This document shows, piece after piece, positions 20,205 to 30,665 of a DNA stretch of 64,000 nt; position 1 is the first letter of the stretch, and each line of letters begins with the position of its first letter. The stretch lies in contig NZ_KB903252.1 of the NCBI RefSeq assembly GCF_000379685.1, positions 124,206 through 188,205 on the forward strand. The letters are read 5' to 3'. The position numbers and the translations under genes are program-made. This stretch comes from Catelliglobosispora koreensis DSM 44566. GTDB taxonomy: Bacteria; Actinomycetota; Actinomycetes; Mycobacteriales; Micromonosporaceae. Below the pieces are notes generated by a model. It was not told the origin of the DNA and did no database searches. It saw only the letters and a list, made by a program, of their open reading frames with translations.

Positions 20205-23096
20205 CTACCTTCCACTCCGGACACTGGTCTTCTTCTTCTGCGCGACCACCGCTGGCTTGCCCACAATCTTGCGCAGGAACTGACCGGTGTAACTCTCCTT
20301 CACCTGAGCCAGTTCCTCGGGCGTGCCCATCGCCACGACGGTGCCACCCTTGTGGCCGCCCTCCGGGCCCATGTCGATCAGGTAGTCGGCGGACTTGATC
20401 ACATCGAGATTGTGCTCGATGACGATCACCGTGTTTCCCTTGTCCACCAATCCCTGCAGGACCAGAAGAAGTTTTCGGATGTCTTCGAAGTGCAGGCCGG
20501 TCGTGGGCTCGTCGAGCACATAGACCGTGCGGCCGGTTGACCGTTTCTGCAATTCCGAAGCGAGCTTCACACGCTGAGCCTCACCTCCCGACAGCGTCGG
20601 CGCGCTCTGCCCGAGGCGCACATAGCCCAGGCCGACGTCGACGAGTGTCTTGAGGTGCCGGTGGATGGCGGGGATCGCCTCGAAGAAGCCTGACGCCTCT
20701 TCGATCGGCATCTCCAGCACCTCGGCGATGGTCCGGCCCTTGTAGTGAACCTCCAAGGTTTCCCGGTTGTACCGGGCTCCCTTGCATACCTCACATGGCA
20801 CGTAGACGTCCGGGAGGAAGTTCATTTCGATCTTGATCGTGCCGTCGCCGGCGCAGTTTTCACACCGGCCGCCCTTCACATTGAAGGAGAAGCGCCCTGG
20901 CCCATAGCCACGGACCTTCGCCTCGGTGGTCTCCGCGAACAGCTTGCGGATGTTGTCGAAGACGCCGGTGTAGGTCGCCGGGTTGGACCGGGGCGTCCGG
21001 CCGATGGGCGACTGATCGACGCCGACGACCTTGTCCACATGATCCAGGCCGGTGACCCGGGTGTGGCGGCCAGGGACCATCCGGGCGCCGTTGATCTGAT
21101 TGGCCAGGACGGTGTAGAGGATGTCGTTGACCAAGGTTGACTTGCCCGATCCGGACACGCCTGTGACCGCGATGAACTGTCCTAGGGGGAAGGCCACCGT
21201 CAGGTTGCGCAAGTTGTGTTCACGGGCGCCGACGACGGCCAGTTCACGGCCAGCCGTGCGGGGACGCCGGTGCGACGGAATCGGAATCTCCTTGCGCCCG
21301 CTGAGGTAGGCGCCCGTTGACGATTCTTTATTGGTCAGCAGCTCTTTATAGGGTCCACTGTGGACGATGCGGCCACCGTGCTCCCCCGCGCCGGGGCCGA
21401 TGTCGACGACCCAGTCAGCGGTGCGGATGGTGTCCTCGTCGTGCTCGACCACGATCAGCGTGTTGCCCAGGTTGCGCAGGCGCACGAGTGTTTCGATCAG
21501 GCGCTGGTTGTCGCGCTGGTGTAGCCCGATCGATGGTTCGTCGAGCACATAGAGCACGCCCACGAGACCGGACCCGATCTGCGTGGCGAGCCGGATCCGC
21601 TGCGCCTCACCACCGGATAGCGACCCCGACGGACGGTCCAGCGAAAGGTAATCCAGGCCGACGTCGATGAGGAACCGCAGCCGCTCGTTGATTTCCTTGA
21701 GCACGCGCTCGGCGATGATCCGCTGACGGTCCGACAACTCAAGCTCGGACAGGACAGCCGCGGCCTCACCGACTGACAGTGAACACAACTCGGCGATGCT
21801 GTGACCGCCGAGTGTCACCGCGAGAACCTCGGGCTTGAGCCGGGACCCGCCACAGGCCGCACACGGAACCTCCCGCATGTAGCCCTCGTATTTTTCGCGC
21901 GACCACTCACTGTCGGTGTCGGAGTGCCGCCGCTCCAGCCACGGCACCACACCCTCGAAACCTGAGTAGTAGGAACGCTCGCGGCCGTATTTGTTGCGGT
22001 AGCGCACGTGCACCTGGTCTTCGGCGCCGTGCAGGATCGTCTTTTGCGCCTTGGCCGGCAGCTTGCGCCACGGCGTCTTCATGTCGAAGCCCTGCTCGTT
22101 TCCGAGGGCTTCAAGAAGGCGGACGAAATATTCCATCGTCTGGCCGTTGGCCCAGGGCGAGATCGCGCCGTCACCCAGAGACTTCTCCGGGTCGGGGATC
22201 ACCAGCTCGGGGTCGACCTCTTTCTTGGTGCCCAGGCCGGTGCACTCGGTGCAGGCGCCGTAGGGCGAGTTGAACGAGAAGACCCGGGGCTCCAGGTCTT
22301 CGATCCCGAGTGGATGGTCGTTGGGACAAGCCAAGTGCTCGGAGAACTTGCGCTCACGGTTCTCGTCGTCTTCGGGGAGATCGACGAAGTCAAGCAGAAC
22401 GATGCCACCGGCCAGGCCTAGCGCGGTCTCGATCGAGTCGGTCATGCGCTGCTTGGCACTCGCCTTCACGGCGAGCCGGTCGACGACCACCTCGATCGTG
22501 TGCTTCTGCTGCTTGCTCAGTTTGGGCACCTCGGTCAGCGAGTGCACCACGCCGTCAACGCGCGCCCGGGCGAAACCTTTGGCCTGAAGCTCGGCGAACA
22601 AGTCGACGTATTCACCCTTGCGGCCGCGGATCACCGGCGCGAGGACCTGGAACTTGGTGCCATCAGGCATCGCGAGCACACGGTCGACGATCTGCTGCGG
22701 GGTCTGCTTGGTGATGGCGTGGCCACACACCGGGCAATGCGGCTGACCCGCGCGAGCGAACAGCAGCCGGAGGTAGTCATAGACCTCCGTGATGGTGCCC
22801 ACGGTCGAGCGCGGGTTGCGCGAGGTTGACTTCTGGTCGATCGAGACGGCTGGGGAAAGGCCCTCGATGAAGTCGACATCCGGCTTGTCCATCTGGCCGA
22901 GGAACTGGCGCGCATAGGCGGAGAGCGATTCGACGTAGCGTCGCTGCCCTTCGGCGAAGATGGTGTCAAAGGCAAGGCTCGATTTTCCGGAGCCGCTCAG
23001 GCCGGTGAAAACGATCAGCGCGTCGCGCGGCAAATCCAGGCTGACGTCACGCAGATTGTGCTCACGCGCACCACGAATGATCAAACGGTCGCTCAC
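20205..23096 (-). CDS. uvrA: UvrABC system protein A
   Basis: Damage-recognition ATPase of nucleotide excision repair. It is 963 residues with two ABC-type ATPase halves. It has Walker [16 protein letters not shown] near residue 31 and [13 protein letters not shown] in the second half, ABC signatures [14 protein letters not shown] and [14 protein letters not shown], and zinc-finger cysteines in [17 protein letters not shown] and CENCAGDG. It begins [17 protein letters not shown]. It diverges from the LCP-family gene across a 207-bp gap; no CGAAC-N4-GTTCG SOS-type palindrome was found there. Confidence 0.98.
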   Translation of the reverse strand: MSDRLIIRGAREHNLRDVSLDLPRDALIVFTGLSGSGKSSLAFDTIFAEGQRRYVESLSAYARQFLGQMDKPDVDFIEGLSPAVSIDQKSTSRNPRSTVGTITEVYDYLRLLFARAGQPHCPVCGHAITKQTPQQIVDRVLAMPDGTKFQVLAPVIRGRKGEYVDLFAELQAKGFARARVDGVVHSLTEVPKLSKQQKHTIEVVVDRLAVKASAKQRMTDSIETALGLAGGIVLLDFVDLPEDDENRERKFSEHLACPNDHPLGIEDLEPRVFSFNSPYGACTECTGLGTKKEVDPELVIPDPEKSLGDGAISPWANGQTMEYFVRLLEALGNEQGFDMKTPWRKLPAKAQKTILHGAEDQVHVRYRNKYGRERSYYSGFEGVVPWLERRHSDTDSEWSREKYEGYMREVPCAACGGSRLKPEVLAVTLGGHSIAELCSLSVGEAAAVLSELELSDRQRIIAERVLKEINERLRFLIDVGLDYLSLDRPSGSLSGGEAQRIRLATQIGSGLVGVLYVLDEPSIGLHQRDNQRLIETLVRLRNLGNTLIVVEHDEDTIRTADWVVDIGPGAGEHGGRIVHSGPYKELLTNKESSTGAYLSGRKEIPIPSHRRPRTAGRELAVVGAREHNLRNLTVAFPLGQFIAVTGVSGSGKSTLVNDILYTVLANQINGARMVPGRHTRVTGLDHVDKVVGVDQSPIGRTPRSNPATYTGVFDNIRKLFAETTEAKVRGYGPGRFSFNVKGGRCENCAGDGTIKIEMNFLPDVYVPCEVCKGARYNRETLEVHYKGRTIAEVLEMPIEEASGFFEAIPAIHRHLKTLVDVGLGYVRLGQSAPTLSGGEAQRVKLASELQKRSTGRTVYVLDEPTTGLHFEDIRKLLLVLQGLVDKGNTVIVIEHNLDVIKSADYLIDMGPEGGHKGGTVVAMGTPEELAQVKESYTGQFLRKIVGKPAVVAQKKKTSVRSGR

Positions 23097-23303
23097 GGCG
23101 CAAGCCTAACCGCGCGGTATGACATTCCCGTTTTCACCACTACCGCCTCCGCTAGCTCCGAACTTTCACGGGCAACAGGTCTGTTCGCCCGTTTGGTCGG
23201 CTCCGGCTCGCTTTGCGGCCGGGGGCCGACAGGGAACACTGACGGAATGCCGTCACTTGACGGGCCAGGCGGATCTTGCGGCGGTCGTGATTGAATCCCG
23301 GAC

Positions 23304-24389
23304 ATGAATTCATCCCCCTCCGGCGTTACCCCCTCTGGTGAGCAGCCAGCTCCGGGCGAAGATCTGCCCGGGGTCAAGCTCACCGAGGCCGGCCCGGAGG
23401 CTCAGCCGCGCAAGCGGGTCAAGCGCTTAGTCTACGTGCTCAGCGTCCTGACCGGCCTGGTTGTGCTGTTGTGCGGCGGCGTCGTGGGTGGTCTATGGCT
23501 CTATGCCGGATCTGTCGACGACAAAATGAAGCGGGATGATTCCTTCGCCGGCCTCACCGACGAGATGCGGCCGTCAAAGTCGGCCTCCAAGGCACTCAAC
23601 ATTCTCTTGCTCGGCAGCGATTCGCGCGCGGGACGCGACGAGCCAGAAAGCGGTCCGGATGCCCGCGCCGACACGATCATCCTCGTGCACATTCCAGCGG
23701 CACGGGAAAACGCTCAGCTGATCTCGATCCCCCGCGACACCTGGGTGACGATCCCCGGCAAAGGCCAGCACAAAATCAACGCGGCGCTCAGTCTCGGCGG
23801 GACGCCGATGATGGTGCAGACGGTCGAGTCGTTCACCAACGTCCGCATCGATCACGTCGTGATGATTGACTTCTATGGCTTCAAGGACGTCGTCGACGCG
23901 ATCGGCGGCATCGACGTCATGGTCGAAAAGGACTTCGTCTCCTATCACCAGCCGAAGCGCAAATTCACCAAGGGCATGATGCACATGAATGGTGAAGTGG
24001 CGCTGGATTACTCACGTCAGCGCAAGCAGTTCGCCGATGGCGACTTCAGCCGCATCGAGCACCAGCAGCAGGTCATCAAAGCGGTGCTCGACAAGGCGGC
24101 GTCCTCGGGGCTGATGACCGACCTGCCCCGCATGAACGCCTTCGTCAAGGCGACGGCCAGTTCACTGACGGTCGATCACGGCTTCTCGATGATCGACCTC
24201 GCGCTGGAGCTGCGGCACATCCGCGGGAGCAACCTGACCTTCATCACCAGCCCGTCCAAGGGATCGGGCATGATCAGTGGGCAGAGCGTGGTTCTCACCG
24301 ACCCCGAGAAAGCTCCGGAACTGTTCGCCGCGGTCAACTCCGACCAGGTCGGTGCCTGGCTGAGTGCCAATCCGGCGTACGCGCGCTAG
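23304..24389 (+). CDS. LytR-CpsA-Psr (LCP) family cell-wall ligase
   Basis: 361 residues. About 47 cytoplasmic residues, one membrane helix (LVYVLSVLTGLVVLLCGGVV), then an extracellular LCP domain with NILLLGSDSRAGRDE, ARADTIILVHI, ISIPRDTWVTIPG and the Arg-containing YSRQRKQFADGDFSRIEHQQ. LCP enzymes transfer polyprenyl-linked polymers such as teichoic acid or arabinogalactan onto peptidoglycan; the substrate here is unknown. The ATG is at 23304. The 3' end overlaps the convergent rsgA by 56 bp. Confidence 0.95.
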   Translation: MNSSPSGVTPSGEQPAPGEDLPGVKLTEAGPEAQPRKRVKRLVYVLSVLTGLVVLLCGGVVGGLWLYAGSVDDKMKRDDSFAGLTDEMRPSKSASKALNILLLGSDSRAGRDEPESGPDARADTIILVHIPAARENAQLISIPRDTWVTIPGKGQHKINAALSLGGTPMMVQTVESFTNVRIDHVVMIDFYGFKDVVDAIGGIDVMVEKDFVSYHQPKRKFTKGMMHMNGEVALDYSRQRKQFADGDFSRIEHQQQVIKAVLDKAASSGLMTDLPRMNAFVKATASSLTVDHGFSMIDLALELRHIRGSNLTFITSPSKGSGMISGQSVVLTDPEKAPELFAAVNSDQVGAWLSANPAYAR

Positions 24390-25380
24390 CACTGATCCGG
24401 TTCTGCTGGCGCTTCTGCTCAAACTCGAGCTCACGCACCAGTTTGAGCCAGCTGGCCCAGCGGCGGTGGGCGAGTTCTCCGGTAGCCAGCGCGGCAGCGA
24501 TGGCGCACCCGGGCTCCCCCGCGTGAGCGCAGTCGGGGAACCGGCATTGCGCGGCTAGCCCACGCACATCGCTGAACGCGCGGTCGAGCCCCTGCACCCC
24601 GTCGAGCATGCCAATCGCCCTGATGCCTGGCGTATCGAGCAGGGCGCCGCCTCCGGGCACGGCGATGAGCGCGCGGAACGTGGTGGTGTGTTTGCCTTTT
24701 CCGTCGACGCGGCGGACTTGCTGAGTACCCATGATGTCTTCGCCTACCAGGGCGTTGACCAAAGTGGACTTTCCGGCGCCGGAGGCACCGATGAGGCCAA
24801 GGGTTTTTCCGTGTGCTGCCAAGGCTTTTAGCGCTTCGAGCCCGGTGCCCTGCTCGGCGCTAGCCGGGATGACCGGCACGCCGGGAGCGATGTCTGTCAA
24901 TTGTTCAGCGATCGCGTCCGGATCGCGGACCAAGTCTGCCTTCGTGAGGATGAGCACCGGGGGTGCACCGGAATCCCAAGCTAAGGCCAGCAGCCGTTCG
25001 ATCGTGGCCGACTCGGGCAACGGGTCCATCGAGGCGACCACGGCGGCCGTCGTGATGTTGGCGGCCAGCACCTGGCCGGCGGAGTCCTTGTCGGAGGTGC
25101 GCCTAATGATCGCCGTGCGCCGCGGGAGAATCTTCTCCATCGTGACGCGCTTGTCGGGCCAGTGCCGCACGAGCACCCAGTCGCCAGCGCAGGGCAAGGC
25201 CACCGGGTCGGCCGCGGCACACGCCATCGCGGCGCCGCCGAGGCTCGCCCGCACTTCGCCGGACGCGGTCACGACCGTGCTAATCCCACGATCAGCACGG
25301 ACGATGCGGCCCGGTTCCATATCGGCCGGCACAGCGGACCGGTGGCGTTCCCAGCCCAGAGAGGAAAGAGACGTAGTCAT
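24334..25380 (-). CDS. rsgA: Ribosome small subunit-dependent GTPase A
   Basis: Circularly permuted GTPase that helps late 30S subunit maturation. It is 348 residues from ATG 25380. It has an N-terminal OB-fold, then the permuted order G4 (LTKAD), G1 (IGASGAGKSTLVNAL), G3 (DTPGIRAIG), and a C-terminal zinc-binding region with CRFPDCAHAGEPGCAI. The frame is open 13 codons upstream, but MTTSLSSLGWERH is the normal start. Its last 56 bp, coding for a basic C-terminal tail, overlap the end of the LCP gene on the other strand. Confidence 0.95.
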   Translation of the reverse strand: MTTSLSSLGWERHRSAVPADMEPGRIVRADRGISTVVTASGEVRASLGGAAMACAAADPVALPCAGDWVLVRHWPDKRVTMEKILPRRTAIIRRTSDKDSAGQVLAANITTAAVVASMDPLPESATIERLLALAWDSGAPPVLILTKADLVRDPDAIAEQLTDIAPGVPVIPASAEQGTGLEALKALAAHGKTLGLIGASGAGKSTLVNALVGEDIMGTQQVRRVDGKGKHTTTFRALIAVPGGGALLDTPGIRAIGMLDGVQGLDRAFSDVRGLAAQCRFPDCAHAGEPGCAIAAALATGELAHRRWASWLKLVRELEFEQKRQQNRISASARTPDWHSARHRPGRS

Positions 25381-25436
25381 TTGCCGACCGACGCTAGACC
25401 CTCGGCCGTCGCACCTCAAGCAGGTTATTCAAACAC

Positions 25437-26516
25437 CTATGCGACCGGGACGTCGTATTGATAGAGGTTGTACTGGCGCATCAGCTCAATGAGCTTGTCT
25501 GCGTACGCCGGGCTCGTGGCGTAGCCGGCCGCGTGGACCTCGCGGGCGAAGCGGTCGGGGTCGCCCGCGTGCTTCATCGCCTCGGCATACCGCGACATCG
25601 ACGACAGCTGACGCCCGTGGTCCACATAGGAGTCCTTCGTGCTGCGGTAGGAACGGAAGTCATCGTGCGTGGACCAGCAGTTTTGCCCCGAGCACTCGTG
25701 CGTGGCGTAGTTGCGGCAGCCGATCGCCAGTGGGCCCGGGCTGCCGAAGCACTTCATGCCGAAGTAGTTGTGGTCGTCGCGGGTCAGCGTGCTGCGGCCC
25801 CAGCCGGATTCGAGGATCGCCTGGGCGAGCGTCACCGACGCGGGCACTTTGTGCTGACGCTGGCTTTCGCGGGCCGCCTCGGCTGAGCTGGAGATGAACC
25901 CGGCCGTGCCGCCGTGGGCCGCCACGGCGGCGTCCTGACCACACCACGGGATCCACGGAATGCCGGAGGACCATCCGACGTAGACAGCCGACACATAGCG
26001 GCCTTCGCCGATGCGCATCCACACGTAACTGCCGGCAGCCTCGCTGCCCCACGTTAGGCATGTCACTTCGACGGGGCTGCCGTCGGAGGCTTGCGCCACG
26101 ACGGAGTGCTCGGTTCCGGGGCCGGAACGCACGTTTAGGCCGGTCCCGGCCGTCACCCGGGAGTGTGTCGGGCCCGAAGACGAACACCACGGCACGACGG
26201 GACGTGATGGAGACCACGCCACGTAGGCGTCCGCTATGAACCTTCCGCCACCTATCCGATTCCAGAAAGGGCTGCTTCGCTGCGTACCCTCGATGTGTTC
26301 GCCCCATAGCTGGCACTCAACGGAGATCGAGTCATCGTCGTTGAGGGACCCGACGACGCTCTTGTCTGTGCCAGGTCCTGAGCGGATGTTCAGCGAAACG
26401 CTCTCCGAATCGATCTTGGTGTCCAGCGAAGAAGTGAAAGCCGCCGCAGGTAGGGGCAAAGTTAGGAACACTAGGACTGCGACCAGGAACGCGGCCAAGG
26501 ACGACATATCCGACAT
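25437..26516 (-). CDS. Secreted glucosaminidase with two SH3-like repeats
   Basis: 359 residues with a signal peptide (hydrophobic core VAVLVFLTLPLPAAA). Two bacterial SH3-type repeats follow, each with NIRSGPGT or NVRSGPGT and ending in PWC (residues about 37-112 and 120-192). The C-terminal domain is a mannosyl-glycoprotein endo-beta-N-acetylglucosaminidase (FlgJ/LytG type) with catalytic Glu about 236 in AQAILESGWGRS and downstream DHNYFGMKCFG. It probably cleaves glycan strands of peptidoglycan outside the cell, with the repeats binding wall. Paired cysteines in the repeats suggest disulfides. Confidence 0.92.
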   Translation of the reverse strand: MSDMSSLAAFLVAVLVFLTLPLPAAAFTSSLDTKIDSESVSLNIRSGPGTDKSVVGSLNDDDSISVECQLWGEHIEGTQRSSPFWNRIGGGRFIADAYVAWSPSRPVVPWCSSSGPTHSRVTAGTGLNVRSGPGTEHSVVAQASDGSPVEVTCLTWGSEAAGSYVWMRIGEGRYVSAVYVGWSSGIPWIPWCGQDAAVAAHGGTAGFISSSAEAARESQRQHKVPASVTLAQAILESGWGRSTLTRDDHNYFGMKCFGSPGPLAIGCRNYATHECSGQNCWSTHDDFRSYRSTKDSYVDHGRQLSSMSRYAEAMKHAGDPDRFAREVHAAGYATSPAYADKLIELMRQYNLYQYDVPVA

Positions 26517-26566
26517 AACGCCAATGACTCACCCTGAGTGATGAGCCAGCACCTTCTTAAGAAAGA

Positions 26567-28438
26567 ATGAGCAGCATGCCAACCCGCCCTGATCTCCGCA
26601 ATGTCGCTATCGTCGCGCACGTCGACCATGGCAAAACTACGCTCGTGGACGCGATGCTGACCCAAGCTGGTGCGTTCCACGCCCGCGCGGCGGCGGCAGA
26701 CCGGGTCATGGACTCCATGGACCTGGAGCGGGAAAAAGGCATCACCATTCTCGCTAAGAACACCGCGGTGAAATACGTCGGCGAAGACGGCTCCCCCACG
26801 GTGATCAACATTATTGACACCCCGGGCCACGCTGACTTCGGCGGTGAGGTCGAGCGCGGCCTGACCATGGTGGACGGTGTCATCCTCCTGGTGGACGCCT
26901 CCGAAGGCCCGCTACCGCAGACTCGCTTCGTGCTGCGCAAGGCGCTCAAGGCACGGATGCCGATCATCCTGGTCATCAACAAGGTGGACCGCCCCGACTC
27001 GCGGATCAAAGAGGTCGTCGACGACACCTACGAGTTGTTCCTCGACCTTGACGCCGACGAAGCACAGATCGACTTCCCGATCGTGTACGCCTGCGCCCGT
27101 GACGGCATCGCCTCGCTGACCCAGCCGGCCGATGGCACGGTGCCCAGTGACAGCAACAGCTTGCAGCCGCTGTTCCAGACGCTGCTCGACACGATCCCGG
27201 CACCGTCCTACACGGAGGGTGCTCCGCTGCAAGCGCACGTGACAAACCTTGACGCGTCACCGTTCCTAGGCCGTCTGGCCCTGTGCCGGGTGCGCGAAGG
27301 AGAGATCCGCAAAGGACAGACCGTCGTGTGGTGCCGCACCGATGGCACGCAGGAACGGGTCCGCATCTCCGAACTGCTCATGACCGAAGCGCTGGAACGC
27401 AAGCCCGCTGACAGTGCGGGCCCGGGTGACATCATCGCCGTCGCCGGCATCCCAGAGATCATGATCGGTGAGACACTGGCCGACGCGGAGAACCCGATTC
27501 CGCTGCCGCTGATCACGGTCGACGAGCCAGCCATCTCGATGACCATTGGCACCAACACTTCCCCGCTCGTGGGCCGGGTCAAGGGCGCCAAGGTAACGGC
27601 CCGCATGGTCAAGGACCGCCTCGACCGGGAGCTGGTCGGTAACGTCTCGCTGCGTGTGCTCCCGACGGAACGCCCAGACGCCTGGGAAGTTCAGGGCCGC
27701 GGTGAGCTCGCCCTGGCGATCCTCGTCGAGCAGATGCGCCGGGAGTCCTACGAACTGACCGTCGGCAAGCCGCAGGTGGTCACGCGCGAGATCAACGGCA
27801 AGACCCACGAACCGGTGGAGCGCTTGACGATTGACGCTCCAGAGGAATATCTCGGCGCCATCACGCAGCTGCTCGCGACCCGCAAGGGGCGCATGGAACA
27901 GATGGTCAACCACGGCACCGGCTGGGTGCGCATGGAGTGGCTCGTTCCGGCTCGCGGTCTGATCGGCTTCCGGACCGAATTCCTTACGGACACTCGCGGC
28001 ACGGGCATCTTGCACCACGTCTTCGAAAGCTATGAGCCGTGGTTCGGCGAGTTGCGTACGCGCTCGAGCGGGTCGCTCGTGGCCGACAGGGCCGGCACCG
28101 CAACGCCTTTCGCGATGATGAACATCCAGGAACGCGGCTCGCTGTTCATCGAGCCCGGTTCCGAGGTCTACGAAGGCATGATCGTGGGTGAGAACTCCCG
28201 GTGGGACGACATGGATGTCAACATCACCAAGGAGAAGAAGCTCACCAACATGCGCGCCTCCACCTCGGAGGAAACCGAGAAGCTGATCCCGCCGCGCAAG
28301 CTGTCGCTGGAGCAGGCCCTCGAGTTCTGCCGCGAAGACGAGTGCGTTGAGGTAACCCCGGCGAATGTCCGCATCCGCAAGGTGACCCTGGACCAGACCG
28401 TTCGCGCCCGGGAGATCTCGCGCCGCAAGCACGCTTAG
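26567..28438 (+). CDS. typA: Translational GTPase TypA/BipA
   Basis: Ribosome-associated GTPase of the EF-G/LepA superfamily, linked to 50S assembly and stress. It is 623 residues with G1 [14 protein letters not shown], switch region [17 protein letters not shown]3 [14 protein letters not shown] and G4 NKVDRPDSR, then domains II, III and V and the BipA-specific C-terminal domain. An alternative ATG nine bases downstream exists. A YhhN gene follows within 16 bp. Confidence 0.97.
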   Translation: MSSMPTRPDLRNVAIVAHVDHGKTTLVDAMLTQAGAFHARAAAADRVMDSMDLEREKGITILAKNTAVKYVGEDGSPTVINIIDTPGHADFGGEVERGLTMVDGVILLVDASEGPLPQTRFVLRKALKARMPIILVINKVDRPDSRIKEVVDDTYELFLDLDADEAQIDFPIVYACARDGIASLTQPADGTVPSDSNSLQPLFQTLLDTIPAPSYTEGAPLQAHVTNLDASPFLGRLALCRVREGEIRKGQTVVWCRTDGTQERVRISELLMTEALERKPADSAGPGDIIAVAGIPEIMIGETLADAENPIPLPLITVDEPAISMTIGTNTSPLVGRVKGAKVTARMVKDRLDRELVGNVSLRVLPTERPDAWEVQGRGELALAILVEQMRRESYELTVGKPQVVTREINGKTHEPVERLTIDAPEEYLGAITQLLATRKGRMEQMVNHGTGWVRMEWLVPARGLIGFRTEFLTDTRGTGILHHVFESYEPWFGELRTRSSGSLVADRAGTATPFAMMNIQERGSLFIEPGSEVYEGMIVGENSRWDDMDVNITKEKKLTNMRASTSEETEKLIPPRKLSLEQALEFCREDECVEVTPANVRIRKVTLDQTVRAREISRRKHA

Positions 28439-28453
28439 TTGTACGCTGCGCGG

Positions 28454-29071
28454 ATGTCCCGCGCAGTGATCATCGCTTTCTTCGCCTTCTCGGCGGCCAA
28501 CATCGTGGCTTCCGGTTTCGAAAACGAGGCCGTCGAGACGGCGACTAAGCCGTTTTTGTTGTCCCTGCTGGCTTTGTGGGTTTTCCTGACCCACCGGCAC
28601 TGGGGATTGATCACGGCGCTGTTGTTCTCACTGGCCGGCGATATCGCCATTGGGATCAACTTCATCGCGGGTATGGCGCTGTTCTTCTGCGCTCACATCG
28701 CTTACATCATCACGTTTATCAAAGCTGGGGCACGCCCTCGACCGGTCGTCATAGCCGGATATGCGGTGTTCCTTGGCATCGCTTTGGCATGGCTGTGGCA
28801 ACCGCTTGGTGCGATGGCGGTGCCGATGCTGGGCTACGGCTTGGCTTTGACGACCACGGCGGTGCTGTCGAGCGCACTCAACTGGCGCACTGCCATCGGA
28901 GGGGCGCTATTCCTCATCTCCGACTTGCTGATCGCCGTGCGGGTGGCCGAGGTCGCCGACATTCCCGCTCAGGGCGCGTGGGTCATGCTGACCTACTGCG
29001 CGGCGCAATACCTTCTGGCGACAGGGTTCGTTCAGTACCGCGTCATCAACTCGCGGACGTTGTCCACGTAG
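28454..29071 (+). CDS. YhhN (TMEM86-like) family membrane protein
   Basis: 205 residues, almost entirely hydrophobic with about eight predicted helices. The central LFSLAGDIAIGINFIAGMALFF and GALFLISDLLIAVR fit the YhhN family, whose animal members are lysoplasmalogenases; the bacterial substrate is not settled. ATG 28454 is chosen over the earlier in-frame TTG at 28439. It follows typA closely and overlaps the end of the convergent transglycosylase gene by 40 bp. Confidence 0.85.
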   Translation: MSRAVIIAFFAFSAANIVASGFENEAVETATKPFLLSLLALWVFLTHRHWGLITALLFSLAGDIAIGINFIAGMALFFCAHIAYIITFIKAGARPRPVVIAGYAVFLGIALAWLWQPLGAMAVPMLGYGLALTTTAVLSSALNWRTAIGGALFLISDLLIAVRVAEVADIPAQGAWVMLTYCAAQYLLATGFVQYRVINSRTLST

Positions 29072-29796
29072 CCAACGTTGGGATAGTTGACGTCGTCGCC
29101 GTCCTTGATCTCATCGATGACGGCTTGATGCCCGAAGTTGTAGGCGCTGATGACGGCGTTCAGCAAGCAGGCCTTGCGATTCGCGCATGCCGCCGGGTCC
29201 ATGCTGAAGTCGCTGCCGAAGGCGGCCTTGCCGATCTCGCGCATCAGCCATTGCAGGTAAGCCGAGCCGAGCATCGTGTTGCCCGCGAGCGTGTATGGCC
29301 CGTATTGCTTGGTGCTCTCAAAGATCAGGTGCATGTGCTCGACCGTGGTGTTCATCAGCTGCATCGTGCCAATGCCACCGTCAGCCGCGATGCAGTTGGA
29401 GAACCAGCCGCTTTCCTGCTGGGCGATGGCTTTGATGAGTTCCGGTGGCACGCCATAGATGGGCGTCTCGGTCCAGAACCGGGTCTTGGCGGCCTTGTCG
29501 AGCGCGGCATTCACTTGCTGTGCCGTGGCTTTCTCGCCCTTGAAGCCGCCGCCGCACTCGGGCGGGCCCGGTGTCTTAGGCGGCTTTGAAGGCTCTTTTG
29601 AGGGCGGGGCTACCGATGGCGGTGGCGGTGTTGGGGAAGCTGGAGATGGCTTATATGCCGCGGCTGATGGTGATTGGCTTGGTTTCACAGGCTTCGTAGC
29701 GATGTCCGCTATTACCGCTTTCACCATGAAGAATCCGCCGAGGAGAGCGGCGGCGACAACCGTCGCCATGGCAGCCCAAACGTATTTGCGTGACAA
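29032..29796 (-). CDS. Lytic transglycosylase (SLT domain), membrane-anchored
   Basis: 254 residues. An N-terminal membrane helix (YVWAAMATVVAAALLGGFFMV) is followed by a Pro/Ser-rich linker about 50 residues long (residues 35-80), typical of wall-spanning spacers. The SLT-type domain has catalytic Glu 128 in IAQQESGWFSN and the GIGTMQLM motif. C-terminal AYNFGHQAV matches the family YN..G region. It probably cleaves peptidoglycan strands. It diverges from the murein-peptide operon across 71 bp. Confidence 0.88.
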   Translation of the reverse strand: MSRKYVWAAMATVVAAALLGGFFMVKAVIADIATKPVKPSQSPSAAAYKPSPASPTPPPPSVAPPSKEPSKPPKTPGPPECGGGFKGEKATAQQVNAALDKAAKTRFWTETPIYGVPPELIKAIAQQESGWFSNCIAADGGIGTMQLMNTTVEHMHLIFESTKQYGPYTLAGNTMLGSAYLQWLMREIGKAAFGSDFSMDPAACANRKACLLNAVISAYNFGHQAVIDEIKDGDDVNYPNVGYVDNVRELMTRY

Positions 29797-29867
29797 ATTT
29801 CCTCCCCCGTCTTGCCCGCCGAGATTAACTCACGGGTTACCTAGCGCCAACTGATAGGTTCGTCGGC

Positions 29868-30665
29868 GTGAACAGCGAGCTGGAGAAGGAACTAGACGCG
29901 TTCCCTGGCACAGCGTCTGTCTGGTTTGGACCGTTGGGCGGGCCGGCCCGGTTCAGCCGTGCCGCCTCCGCCCCGCACTACGCGGCTAGCACGATGAAGG
30001 CCGGCGTCATGGTCGCGGCCTTCCGCGAATTCGCCGATCTGAGCGCCCCCGTCTTGGTGCACAACAGCCACCGCTCGGCGGTCGAAGGCGCTCCTGCGTT
30101 CGGCAACGACCGCGGCGAAGACGGCGACATCGAAGTGTGGGACCGCCTCGGCCACGAAGTGCCGCTGCGCTGGCTGATCCAGCGCATGATCGTGCGCTCG
30201 TCGAATCTCGCGACCAACCTCGTGCTCGCGCAAACCGGTCTGGCGCAAGTGAATCAGGTCTGGCGCGACGCCGGGGCCTCGTTGGCACACACCGGCCGCG
30301 GGATCGAAGACGCGATGGCTCGCGAAGCCGGCATCTCCAACGACGTCACGGCGGCCGACTTGTCCAAGCTGATGAGCGCGCTCGCCCTGGGCCAGCTGGC
30401 ACAGCCGGTCGAGACGAGCGAGATGCTCGCCATCCTGTGCGCACAGGAGTATCTGGACGATTTCGCCCAGGGACTCCCTTCTGGTACTCGGATGGCGTCG
30501 AAAAACGGCTGGGTGACCGGAGTGCGCCATTGCACGGCGGTCATCTATCCCGATGACGCCCCTGCCTACGTCTTGTCGGCCTGCACGACCGGGGAGATTT
30601 CCGATAGCGACGCTTGTGCCCTGCTGGGCCGCATCGCCAAAGCGAGCTGGGAGAACCGCAAGTGA
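29868..30665 (+). CDS. Serine beta-lactamase-like hydrolase, cytoplasmic
   Basis: 265 residues of the class A beta-lactamase/transpeptidase-like fold. It has SxxK at S41-K44 (ASTMKAG), an SxN-type triad at S111-N113 (VRSSNLATN) and a KTG-like K212-N213-G214 (SKNGWVTG). The class A omega-loop glutamate motif is not evident. No signal peptide is visible, so it probably works in the cytoplasm, unlike resistance enzymes. Its stop overlaps the epimerase GTG by 4 bp. In this operon a role in trimming imported murein peptides is plausible but is inference from neighbours. Confidence 0.82.
   Translation: MNSELEKELDAFPGTASVWFGPLGGPARFSRAASAPHYAASTMKAGVMVAAFREFADLSAPVLVHNSHRSAVEGAPAFGNDRGEDGDIEVWDRLGHEVPLRWLIQRMIVRSSNLATNLVLAQTGLAQVNQVWRDAGASLAHTGRGIEDAMAREAGISNDVTAADLSKLMSALALGQLAQPVETSEMLAILCAQEYLDDFAQGLPSGTRMASKNGWVTGVRHCTAVIYPDDAPAYVLSACTTGEISDSDACALLGRIAKASWENRK

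Noticed and set aside
23097-23303. Search for LexA-type SOS boxes before uvrA, uvrB and uvrC
   Set aside because: Half sites such as cgaac and gttcg occur near uvrA but not with the palindromic spacing expected in actinobacteria.
27266-28600. 444-codon open frame antisense to typA
   Set aside because: Arg/Asp/His-rich translation with no domain; it mirrors the codon pattern of typA on the other strand, as usual in high-GC DNA.
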